A stretch of 64,000 nucleotides of DNA from Streptomyces sp. ISL-36. Lineage in GTDB: Bacteria; Actinomycetota; Actinomycetes; Streptomycetales; Streptomycetaceae. Position 1 is the first letter of the stretch, and the number at the start of each line of letters is the position of its first letter. The notes beneath the pieces were generated by a model. That model did not search any database. It was not told the DNA's origin and saw only the letters and a list, made by a program, of their open reading frames with translations. The stretch lies in the NCBI RefSeq assembly GCF_018614205.1, contig NZ_JAGGOS010000120.1, forward strand, positions 44,635 through 108,634, read 5' to 3'. This document shows, piece after piece, positions 8,413 through 16,385 of the stretch. Position numbers and translations under genes: made by a program.

Positions 8413-8931
8413 GTGTCTCAGGTGAGTTCAGCAACTGAGCGCGCCACAGCGGGATTCCTGGTCTGGCGCCTGTCGATGAAGTGGCGGGTAGCCGTCGACC
8501 GGGCGGTCGCGCCGTTGGGTCTGACCCATGCCCAGTACGCGTTGATGGCATCGCTCCACGGCATGTCGCGCTCCGGGCTCCGACCCAGCCAGCGTCTGCT
8601 CGCCGACCACACGGGGCTCGAACCGCTGTACGTGTCCAAACTCGCCCGCACCCTGGAGGCCGCCGGGCTGGTCGCCCGGACCCGGGACCCGAAGGACCCG
8701 CGCGCCATGCAGCTGTCGCTCACTGAGCAAGGACGCGACGTCACACGCCGCGCGATCAAGGTGGTCCAGGGCCTGCTGGACCAGCTGCTGGAGCCGCTCG
8801 GCGGACAGGGCGGCGCGCGCACACAGCAGTTCACCCGCGAGCTGGCGACCCTGCTCGACGTACCCCTTGGTCCGGACACCGACAACCCGGACACCGACAA
8901 CGGCAACCACAACGACAAGGAGCAGTCATGA
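8413..8931 (+). CDS. MarR-family regulator
   Basis: This 172-residue winged-helix protein contains 'LGLTHAQYALMASLHGM', the recognition region 'HTGLEPLYVSKLARTLEAAG' and the wing 'LVARTRDPKDPRAMQLSLTE' (residues about 35-105). It ends in a polar repeat of D/N/T. The gene may be leaderless because the GTG at 8413 lies right against a pair of direct repeats; GTG 8422 is an alternative start. Its stop overlaps the start of the next gene (ATGA), which encodes a second MarR-like protein. Confidence 0.88.
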   Translation: MSQVSSATERATAGFLVWRLSMKWRVAVDRAVAPLGLTHAQYALMASLHGMSRSGLRPSQRLLADHTGLEPLYVSKLARTLEAAGLVARTRDPKDPRAMQLSLTEQGRDVTRRAIKVVQGLLDQLLEPLGGQGGARTQQFTRELATLLDVPLGPDTDNPDTDNGNHNDKEQS

Positions 8932-9374
8932 CCACCACCGCACCCACGGTCAACGGACGGGTCATAGCGCTGGCGCACCATGCCGGGCGTGCCCTCCTGG
9001 AGGGCGTACTGGCCCGCCACGGGGCCACGTTCCACCAGAGTGTGACGCTCCGGGCCGTCGTGGTCGCGGGCGAGTCCGTCGGCAGCGACGAGCTCGTCGG
9101 CGACGTCACCGGCTCGCTGAAGACCGACGAGTCGGTCGTACGCGGCGTGATCGAGGAGCTGACGGCCGCGAAGCTGCTGGAAGAGGACCCGGCGGAAGCC
9201 TCCCGTATGCGGCTCACGGACGCCGGACGGGAGCTGTACGAGAGCACGACCGCGGAGAGCGCCCAGATCTCCGCCCGGCTGTACGCCGGTATTCCGGCCG
9301 AGGATCTTGCCACTGCGGGCCGCGTGTTGGCACTGGTCACGGAGCGCGCGAACGCCGAGTTGGCCGGCGCCTGA
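8928..9374 (+). CDS. MarR-like winged-helix protein, partner of upstream MarR
   Basis: This 148-residue protein has a winged-helix core: 'VVVAGESVGSDELVGDVTGS' and then 'VVRGVIEELTAAKLLEEDPA' followed by 'RMRLTDAGREL'. It is translationally coupled to the preceding MarR gene through an ATGA overlap. Tandem MarR pairs may form heterodimers or divide ligand sensing and DNA binding, but this is inference. No effector gene follows, since the next sequence is an IS5 remnant. Any former target gene downstream may have been lost. Confidence 0.8.
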   Translation: MTTTAPTVNGRVIALAHHAGRALLEGVLARHGATFHQSVTLRAVVVAGESVGSDELVGDVTGSLKTDESVVRGVIEELTAAKLLEEDPAEASRMRLTDAGRELYESTTAESAQISARLYAGIPAEDLATAGRVLALVTERANAELAGA

Positions 9375-9479
9375 GGTTCCGTCCTCCCCATCACGACCGA
9401 ACCACGCCATGGCGGGTAGCGGCGACTCCGAACTGTTGCAGCCTGCTGATCTTGTTGAACCCTGTTGATCCCTGTTGAT

Positions 9480-9640
9480 CGTCGCCCGCTCCACGGTCCG
9501 CCTGAGCCCCGGCCCAGGGTGCAGTCCGCCCGCTGTCCTGGCGCGATGACCAGCGACAGCGGGCAGCTTCCCCTCCGCCCCGACGTGGATCTCGGTGGTC
9601 GGCCCGCCACGGGGGCGACCGAGGCACTCGCCTACCGCAC
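9480..9640 (-). pseudogene. IS5-type transposase internal fragment
   Basis: Two minus-strand frames together give 'CLGRPRGGPTTEIHVGAEGK' and 'SCPLSLVIAPGQRADC'. These match the internal 'LGRSRGGLTTKIH... PLSLVITPGQRAD' block of IS5-family transposases. A frameshift lies between them and the flanking parts are absent. Confidence 0.6.
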
Positions 9641-9669
9641 CGCCTCCGCCCCCTGAGAGGAGACCCGGC

Positions 9670-10320
9670 CTAGCCGGAGCGCGTCCCCGGGCCGGGAGGT
9701 TCGGTGACCGTGACCTGGGCGGGGCGCAGGAGTTGCTGTCCGACCCGGTACCCACGGCGCAGCAGTGCGCTGCAGGTCGGCCGGTCGACCGTGTCCGACA
9801 CCTCATGGGTGACGGCCTCGTGCCGGGCCGGGTCGAAGGGCTCCCCCACCGTGCCGACGGGCTCCAGTCCGAGAGCCGCGAGCCGGCCCTCCAGCACCTC
9901 GCTGACCGCCTTGAGCCCGCCGGTCACTTCGCCGTGCTCCCGCGCCTGGTCGATGGCGTCGAGCACCGGAAGGAGCCCGCCGAGGACATTGGCCACCGCG
10001 ATCTCCCGGATCGCCAAGCGGTCACGCCGTACGCGCTTGCGGTAGTTGTCGTACTCGGCCTTCAACCGTTGCAGATCATCCGTGCGTTCGGCGAGTTGCG
10101 CCTCCAGCCCGGCTTCCCGGGTGCCGGTTTCGACCGGGGCCCGCTCGGCTCCCGGGGCGGTGTCTTCTTTTGGTGATCGCGTTTCCCGTTCCGCCGATGC
10201 GCGGTCGGCATGGTCGGGCTTTCTCGGCCGCAGGGTGACCGGATCGATGCGCCGGTTGTCGCGGATGACGACAGGCAGCTGTTGCTGCTGTGGCGACCGG
10301 GAACCGTTCGGCACGCTCAT
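9670..10320 (-). CDS. grpE: GrpE nucleotide-exchange factor
   Basis: This 216-residue protein has a polar disordered N-terminus (1-70) followed by the GrpE coiled coil ('AQLAERTDDLQRLKAEYDNY', 73-92, then 'RKRVRRDR'). The C-terminal beta domain includes 'LLPVLDAIDQAREHG' and 'FDPARHEAV'. GrpE drives ADP release from DnaK. Its ATG overlaps the stop of the upstream dnaK (ATGA at 10317-10320), so they form one unit. dnaJ and hspR, normally next in the Streptomyces dnaK operon, are absent. This is therefore probably an accessory second copy. Confidence 0.92.
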   Translation of the reverse strand: MSVPNGSRSPQQQQLPVVIRDNRRIDPVTLRPRKPDHADRASAERETRSPKEDTAPGAERAPVETGTREAGLEAQLAERTDDLQRLKAEYDNYRKRVRRDRLAIREIAVANVLGGLLPVLDAIDQAREHGEVTGGLKAVSEVLEGRLAALGLEPVGTVGEPFDPARHEAVTHEVSDTVDRPTCSALLRRGYRVGQQLLRPAQVTVTEPPGPGTRSG

Positions 10321-12176
10321 TCCGCACCTCCCTTGGCACTCTCGTCATCGACGATCTCAGCGTCGACGACCTCCTCCTCTCCGCTCGCCGGCCCGGTCCG
10401 GGAAGCGGAGTCGGCCTCTTCTCCGGCACCCGCTGTCCGGGCGTAGAGGGCGCTGCCGATCTTCTGCGAGGCCGCCATGGCCTTCTCGATGGCGGAGCGG
10501 AGCGCGGCGGTGTCCTCGCCCTTCAGCTTCTCCTTGACGTCCGCCAGGGCGGCCTCCGTCTCGCTCCTCACGTCGCCGGGGATCTTGTCGGCGTTGTCGG
10601 CCAGCAGCTTCTCCGTCTGGTAGACGAGCTGTTCGCCCTGGTTGCGGGTCTCGGCGGTCTCACGACGCCGCCGGTCCTCCTCGGCGTGCGCTTCCGCCTC
10701 GCGCATCATCCGGTCGATCTCGTCCTTCGGCAGCGAGGAGCCGCCGGTGACGGTCATCTTCTGCTCCTTGCCCGTGCCCAGGTCCTTCGCGGTCACGTGC
10801 ATGATGCCGTTGGCGTCGATGTCGAAGGCGACCTCGATCTGCGGGACGCCACGCGGCGCCGGCGGCAGACCGGTCAGCTCGAACATGCCGAGCTTCTTGT
10901 TGTACGCCGCGATCTCGCGCTCGCCCTGATAGACCTGGATCTGCACCGACGGCTGGTTGTCCTCGGCCGTCGTGAAGATCTCGGACCGCTTGGTCGGGAT
11001 CGTGGTGTTGCGCTCGATCAGCTTGGTCATGATGCCGCCCTTGGTCTCGATACCCAGGGACAGCGGGGTCACGTCGAGGAGCAGGACGTCCTTGACCTCA
11101 CCCTTGAGGACACCGGCCTGCAGCGCGGCGCCGATGGCGACGACCTCGTCCGGGTTCACACCCTTGTGCGGATCCTTGCCCGTCATCCTTCTGACCAGCT
11201 CGGTCACCGCCGGCATACGCGTCGAACCACCCACCAGGATCACGTGGTCGATGGCCGAGACATCGATCCCCGCGTCCTTGATGGCGTTGTTGAACGGGCC
11301 CTTGCAGCGATCGAGGAGATCCCGGGTCAGGTGCTCGAACTGTGCTCGGGTGAGCTTCTCCTCCAGGTGCAGCGGGCCCTCGGCGGAGGCCGTGATGTAC
11401 GGCAGGTTGATCGAGGTCTCCGTGGAGGAGGACAGCTCGATCTTGGCCTTCTCCGCGGCCTCACGCAGACGCTGTGTGGCCAGCTTGTCGTTGGCAAGAT
11501 CGACACCGTAGGCGTTCTTGAACTGCTTGGTCAGATGGTCGACGATCCGCTGGTCCCAGTCGTCACCGCCGAGATGCGTGTCGCCGTTGGTGGACTTCAC
11601 CTCCACCAGTCCCTCGCCGATCTCCAGGAGGGAGACGTCGAAGGTGCCGCCACCGAGATCGAAGACGAGGATGGTCTGGTCGCTCTCCTTGTCCAGGCCG
11701 TAGGCGAGGGCGGCGGAGGTCGGCTCGTTGATGATGCGCAGGACCTTGAGGCCGGCGATCTCACCGGCTTCCTTGGTCGCCGTGCGCTGACTGTCGTTGA
11801 AGTAGGCAGGAACGGTGATCACCGCGTCCGTCACGTCCTCACCGAGGTACGCCTCGGCGTCGCGCTTCAGCTTCTGGAGCACCCGGGCCGAGATCTCCTG
11901 CGCCGTGTACCTCTTGCCGTCGATGTCCGCTCTCCGGGAAGCGCCACTGCGCCTCTCCGATGTGCCGCTTCACCGACCGTGCTGTTCGTTCGACGTTCGT
12001 CACGGCCTGATGCTTGCGACCTCACCGACGAGCACCTCGCCCTTCTTCGCGAACCCGACCACCGACGGCGTGGTACGGGCTCCCTCGGTGTTCGTGATGA
12101 CGGTGGGCTCGCCGCCTTCAAGGACGGCGACCACGGAGTTGGTCGTACCAAGGTCAATGCCCACTGCCCGTGCCAT
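10317..12176 (-). pseudogene. dnaK: dnaK (Hsp70) with two compensating frameshifts
   Basis: The gene starts at ATG 12176 with 'MARAVGIDLGTTNSVVAVLE' (phosphate-1 motif DLGTTNS). It runs 58 codons to a TGA at 12000-12002. A base appears to be missing near 12011-12017, where 'GEVAK.QAVTNVE' should continue. After the shift, the second frame encodes 'KHQAVTNVERTARSVKRHIG'. A two-base loss near 11925-11932 restores the original frame, which then runs 521 codons to 10317 and covers most of the ATPase domain, the substrate domain and a lid ending in an acidic tail. A full-length DnaK would be about 620 residues. This is either a real pseudogene or two sequencing errors. The promoter and downstream grpE look intact. 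Confidence 0.85.
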
Positions 12177-12317
12177 CGCTTACTCCTCTCGGACTCGGAG
12201 CCGTCTCGCCGGCTCTTCGGATCTCACCGGGTACCGGCACCGCCTGCTCCGTCGGTTCGCGTGGGCATCCCGTTCGCTCCTCTCACACCTCAGGAGGATG
12301 CGACTGCCGACACGCTC

Positions 12318-12359
12318 TATATAACTCGCATAAAGAAGATTGACAAGGGTCCACTCAAG
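12318..12359 (-). promoter_or_regulatory. dnaK-grpE promoter with HAIR-like element
   Basis: On the minus strand TTGTCA (12346-12341) and TATATA (12323-12318) are separated by exactly 17 bases, which is close to the vegetative consensus. Overlapping the -35 is CTTGAGT-N7-TGTCAAT. This is a perfect left half of the HspR-binding HAIR element (CTTGAGT-N7-ACTCAAG) with correct spacing and a weak right half that keeps TCAA. It suggests HspR control, with possibly reduced affinity. Confidence 0.7.
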
Positions 12360-12437
12360 TTGGCGCTGAGGGAAGCGGCCCGACAGCGCGGCAGAGCTCT
12401 GGCAGCAGCTTGAAGGAATTCTGAAGCGGAGGACGGC

Positions 12438-13013
12438 ATGCTCCGGCCTGCTATGCGGTGGTGCGATGCGGAGGGCAGAAGGCTGGATACCGTACCGCTG
12501 TCCGATCCACGGGTCGCGGCGGTCGAGGTCCGGGAGTGCGGAGAGCCGCTGGTCGATCTGCGCGAGGTCGGCGTGCTGCGGCTGGGCCGGCGGCCGGCCT
12601 GCCCGGGTGAGGCCCCGGCCAGGCTGCGGCTCGGCGTCGTCGACCGCCTGGTCACGGCGCAGACCTTGCTCCCGGCCGGGCTGCGGCTGCTCATGATCCA
12701 GGGATACCGGCCGGACCCACCGGAGGCTCCGCACGCCACCGGCGCCGCCGCCGACCTCACGCTCTGCACCGTCGAGGGCGCCCCGCTGTGGATGGGGTCC
12801 GCACCCCAGGACACGCGGTCGCCGCATCGCCACACGACGGCGCCCGGCCCGGACCCCGTCGCCGCCGAGAATCGCCGGTCTCTGAGCATGGCCATGACCA
12901 CCGCAGGGTTCGTCAACTACCATGCCGCGTGGTGGCATTGGTCATACGGGGACCGTTACTGGGCCTGTTTGAGCGGGGCGCGGTACGCAGGCTACGGCCC
13001 GCTCGACCGCTGA
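12438..13013 (+). CDS. VanX-like M15D peptidase with lost catalytic Glu
   Basis: This 191-residue protein resembles D-Ala-D-Ala dipeptidases. It has 'LRLLMIQGYRP' (82-92), the zinc-ligand segment 'PHATGAAADL' (His99, Asp106) and the terminal 'NYHAAWWHWSYGDRYWA' (His167 as third ligand). In VanX-type enzymes the last motif reads E-W-W-H and the Glu is the catalytic base. Here it is Ala164 (codon GCG at 12927-12929, one base from GAG). The zinc site is kept but activity is doubtful. The start follows GGAGG by 5 bases. No vanH/vanA neighbours occur. It has no signal peptide and probably acts, if at all, in the cytoplasm. Confidence 0.82.
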   Translation: MLRPAMRWCDAEGRRLDTVPLSDPRVAAVEVRECGEPLVDLREVGVLRLGRRPACPGEAPARLRLGVVDRLVTAQTLLPAGLRLLMIQGYRPDPPEAPHATGAAADLTLCTVEGAPLWMGSAPQDTRSPHRHTTAPGPDPVAAENRRSLSMAMTTAGFVNYHAAWWHWSYGDRYWACLSGARYAGYGPLDR

Positions 13014-13077
13014 CAGCCGCCGCTCCGGATGACCCTGCCGCGACAGAAGTCGTACCGGCATCGTTGTGGGGGTCAAC

Positions 13078-16000
13078 GTGCTACAGATCAGACTGCTGGG
13101 CCCGGTCGAGGTCCACTCCGGGGACAGACGGGTTCCACTGGGCGGCGGCAAGCCACGTGCACTGTTCGCGGCGCTGGCGCTGGAGCAAGGCCATGTGATC
13201 TCCACCGAGCGCCTCGTCGACGTCGTCTGGCCGCACGATCCTCCGGACAGCGCCCGCTCGCTGATCCAGACGTACGTATCGACTCTGCGCAGGTCCTTGT
13301 CCGGCGTCGGCTGTCCCGAGGTGATCGAGACCCGGGCGCCCGGATACGCGATCGGCACCGAAGCGGCGACGGTCGATGCCGCGCTCTTCGCCCAGCTGCT
13401 GACCGAGGCGAAACAGCGTGTCGCGGCCCGGGAGCTCGCCCCGGCGGCCACACTGCTGCTCGATGCGGCAGCACTGTGGCGGGGGCCCGCACTCTGCGGC
13501 CTGGAAGAGTCGCTGCTGACAGGGGAGGCACGGCGGCTCGATGAGCTGCGCGTCACGGCTCTGGAGGAGCGCTTCGGCGTCGAGCTGGCGCTGGGCAGGC
13601 TCGATCACCTGGCCGAGCTGACCGGCCTTGTCGCGCAGCACCCTGCCAATGAGCGGTTGCGCGGGCAGCTGATGGTGACCCTGAACCGGCTGGGGCGCCA
13701 GGCCGACGCACTGGCCTGCTACCGGGAGGGGCGGGCCACGCTCGTGGAGGAGCTGGGCGTCGAACCGGGCGCGGCTCTCAGCGCACTGAACGATGCGATT
13801 CTGCGCGGCGACGGCATCGGCGACGGGTCGCCCGAAGGAGGAGCGCTGTGGCCTGCCCCGCCACTCCAGCCCCACATTCCACTCCAGCCCCACATTCCTC
13901 TCCAGCCGCATCACTCACTCCAGCCGCATCCGCGGAACCAGCCGCTATCGTCACCCCAGCCCCTCCCGTCACCCCAGCCCCTCCCGTCACCCCAGCCCCT
14001 CCAGGCGAGGCCTCCCGCGCATCTGCCACCCGCACCGGCCGACTTCACCGGACGCGGCGAGGAGCTGGCCACGCTGTCCGGTGCCCTTGCCGAGCCGGCC
14101 GAGGGCTCGTTCCCGATCCATGTCGTGGCGGGCCCAGGAGGCAGCGGCAAGTCGGCGCTTGCGGCGCAGGCGGCCCACCAGGTCGCCGCCTCCTTTCCGG
14201 ACGGACAACTGCACGCCGAACTCCGCGGTCTCTCCGACAGCCCCGCGGCCCCCGCCGAGATCCTGGGAAGGTTTCTGCGCTCCCTCGGCGTCGACGCGGA
14301 GCGGCTGCCGGACTGCCCGCAGGAGCGCATGGAGCTGTACCGGACCCTGGTCGCCGACCGCCGCCTGCTGATCGTGCTGGACGACGCCGCCGATGAACGG
14401 CAGGTCCGTCCGCTGCTCCCGGGCGACCGTGGCTGCGCCGTACTCATCACGTCGCGGGACCGGTTGGGCGGACTGGTCGGAGCCAGGCTGACCGAACTGG
14501 ACGTGCTGGCGCCGGCCGAGGCTCTTCAGCTCCTCACCAGGATCGTCGGTCCGGAGCGGGCCGAGGCCGCTCCGCAGGCCGCCGCGCGCATCCTGTCCGC
14601 ATGCGGCAATCTGCCCCTCGCGATCCGGATCGCGGGCGCACGCCTCGCCACCCGGAGCCGGCTGCCCCTGAAGGTTCTCGCCGACCGGCTGGCCGACGAG
14701 CGCCGGCTGCTCGACGAGTTGGCCGTGGGCGACCTCGCGGTGCGCAGCACGATCGGGCTCAGCTTCACCTCCCTGGACGCACTGCCCAGGACGGCCTTGG
14801 AGCGCATGGGCTTCTTCGGCCTCCCGGAGTTCTCCCCCTGGGTCGTCGGCCGGCTGCTCGACATCCCGGAGGCGGAGGCCCAGCACCTGCTCGAACTGCT
14901 CGTGGACACACAGCTCGTCACCTTCACACGGGTGGACCGGACGGGCATCCTGCGCTATCGCCTCCACGACCTGGTACGGCTCTTCGCGCGCGAGCGGGCC
15001 GAAGCCGCCGAATCGGCCGCCGAGTTGACCGAGTCCGTCGCGCGCGTGTTCCGGGGCTGGCTCACGCTGCTGCACCAGATCGCCGCGAGCAGCCCGGCGC
15101 CTCAGATCGCCTGGCGTCCCGCTGCGCCGCCGCCCCCGGGCACCCTGCCGGACGAGCTCGGGGAGCGCGTCCTCGAACGTGTCCTCGGCGAGCACGTCCT
15201 CGGCGACGCCTTCGGCTGGTTCGACGACGAGCAGGCGGCGCTGGCCGTGGCCGTCGAGCGCGCCGCCGCGATCGGCCTCGACCATCTCGTGTGCGACCTG
15301 GTCTCGTCGTACAACGCCGTGGAACTGCGCACCAACCACTTCGAGTTCCGGGCACGCATCACCACCGCCGCTCTGGCCGCGGCGCAGCGCATGGAGGACC
15401 AGCGCCGCGAGGCCGGCATGCTGGCGGAGCTGGCCCAGCTCCGCTACGACCAGGACCGGTTCACCGACGCCCGGTGTCACTTCGGTGAGGCACTCAGCAG
15501 ATTCCGCGCCCTGCACGACGTGCGTGGGCAGGCCTTCGCCCTGTCGGGTCTCGGTATGACGTGCCGCGAGCCCGGGCATCTGGCCGAGGCGGTCCACTTC
15601 CTCGACCAGGCCGCGACGCTGCTGCACGCACTCCAGGACCACAGCGGCATCGGCCACGTCCAGCGGACCAGGGCGTCGGTGCGGCTGGAGCAGGGAAAGT
15701 ACGGTGCGGCCCGAACCGACATCGACACGGCGTTCGATGCCTACCGGAGGGCCGGCAGCCGCAGGGGCCTGGCGCTCACCCTGCGCACCCTGGGGCTGTA
15801 CCACCGGGCCGTCGGCGACTACGTGGCCGCGCTGGACGTCTGCGCCGAGTCGGCGGCGATCTTCGCCGAGCTCGGCGATGAGCTGATGCACTCCTACGCC
15901 GTCCGTGCCCATGCCAAGGCACAGATGCGGCTCGGCCACCGGGCCGAGGCGCTGCCCCGGCTCGAAGGGTCGTTGGACACGGCACGCGCCTGCCACGACC

Positions 16001-16302
16001 GGTTCGGACAGGCGGTCACCCTGCGGGTCATCGGCCAGCTGCATCTGGCCGACGAGCGGCTGGACCTGGCGCAGAGCTGTCTGGAGGCGACCCTGCCGCT
16101 GTGGGACGCCATGGACACCCCGCTCTGGCGGGCGCGCACGGAGTACGACCTGTCCCTGGTCCATGAGGCCCGCGGGGGGACCGAGGCGGCCCTGGCGGCT
16201 CGGACGCATGCGCTGGTGGTCTTCCAGGAGCACGGCGCACGGGAGTACGCGGAGGTCAGCGGCGCTTCAACGGCGCCTGTGGGGGTGTTGAAGCGGAGTT
16301 GA
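13078..16302 (+). CDS. SARP/AfsR-type regulator (BTAD + NB-ARC + TPR)
   Basis: This 1074-residue multidomain activator starts VLQIRLLGPVEVHSGDRRVP, the typical OmpR-like winged-helix opening of SARPs (1-90). The bacterial transcriptional activation domain follows (about 95-240). Next is a Pro/Gln/His-rich repetitive linker (about 255-320) and an NB-ARC/AAA-type ATPase with P-loop 'GPGGSGKSALA' (from 352) and 'LLIVLDDAADERQV'. A long TPR region occupies the C-terminal third. AfsR-like proteins couple ATP binding to activation of secondary-metabolite or developmental genes. The GTG at 13078 was chosen for its GGGGG ribosome site. An in-frame GTG at 13066 would add four residues. No biosynthetic cluster is visible nearby; the downstream secreted FG-GAP genes are possible targets. 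Confidence 0.92.
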   Translation: MLQIRLLGPVEVHSGDRRVPLGGGKPRALFAALALEQGHVISTERLVDVVWPHDPPDSARSLIQTYVSTLRRSLSGVGCPEVIETRAPGYAIGTEAATVDAALFAQLLTEAKQRVAARELAPAATLLLDAAALWRGPALCGLEESLLTGEARRLDELRVTALEERFGVELALGRLDHLAELTGLVAQHPANERLRGQLMVTLNRLGRQADALACYREGRATLVEELGVEPGAALSALNDAILRGDGIGDGSPEGGALWPAPPLQPHIPLQPHIPLQPHHSLQPHPRNQPLSSPQPLPSPQPLPSPQPLQARPPAHLPPAPADFTGRGEELATLSGALAEPAEGSFPIHVVAGPGGSGKSALAAQAAHQVAASFPDGQLHAELRGLSDSPAAPAEILGRFLRSLGVDAERLPDCPQERMELYRTLVADRRLLIVLDDAADERQVRPLLPGDRGCAVLITSRDRLGGLVGARLTELDVLAPAEALQLLTRIVGPERAEAAPQAAARILSACGNLPLAIRIAGARLATRSRLPLKVLADRLADERRLLDELAVGDLAVRSTIGLSFTSLDALPRTALERMGFFGLPEFSPWVVGRLLDIPEAEAQHLLELLVDTQLVTFTRVDRTGILRYRLHDLVRLFARERAEAAESAAELTESVARVFRGWLTLLHQIAASSPAPQIAWRPAAPPPPGTLPDELGERVLERVLGEHVLGDAFGWFDDEQAALAVAVERAAAIGLDHLVCDLVSSYNAVELRTNHFEFRARITTAALAAAQRMEDQRREAGMLAELAQLRYDQDRFTDARCHFGEALSRFRALHDVRGQAFALSGLGMTCREPGHLAEAVHFLDQAATLLHALQDHSGIGHVQRTRASVRLEQGKYGAARTDIDTAFDAYRRAGSRRGLALTLRTLGLYHRAVGDYVAALDVCAESAAIFAELGDELMHSYAVRAHAKAQMRLGHRAEALPRLEGSLDTARACHDRFGQAVTLRVIGQLHLADERLDLAQSCLEATLPLWDAMDTPLWRARTEYDLSLVHEARGGTEAALAARTHALVVFQEHGAREYAEVSGASTAPVGVLKRS
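13856..14010 (+). repeat. Tandem repeats coding for a Pro/Gln/His linker
   Basis: Within the SARP gene, short units such as CACTCCAGCCCCACATTC and GTCACCCCAGCCCCTCCC recur three or more times. They encode PLQPHI-type and PSPQPL-type repeats between the BTAD and NB-ARC domains. They probably form a flexible, length-variable hinge. Confidence 0.8.
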
Positions 16303-16385
16303 TGCGGAGTTGAAGCGGCGGCGCGGAGCCTTCTCGGCGAGAAACAACTCCTCAGCGGGACCCCTCAGCGAGAAGGACAGCTCTC

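Noticed and set aside
10290..12413. Long plus-strand frame of 707 codons opposite dnaK
   Set aside because: It is the antisense shadow of dnaK; the minus strand has unmistakable Hsp70 motifs.
13987..16233. 748-codon minus-strand frame
   Set aside because: It is antisense to the SARP regulator and low in hydrophobic structure.
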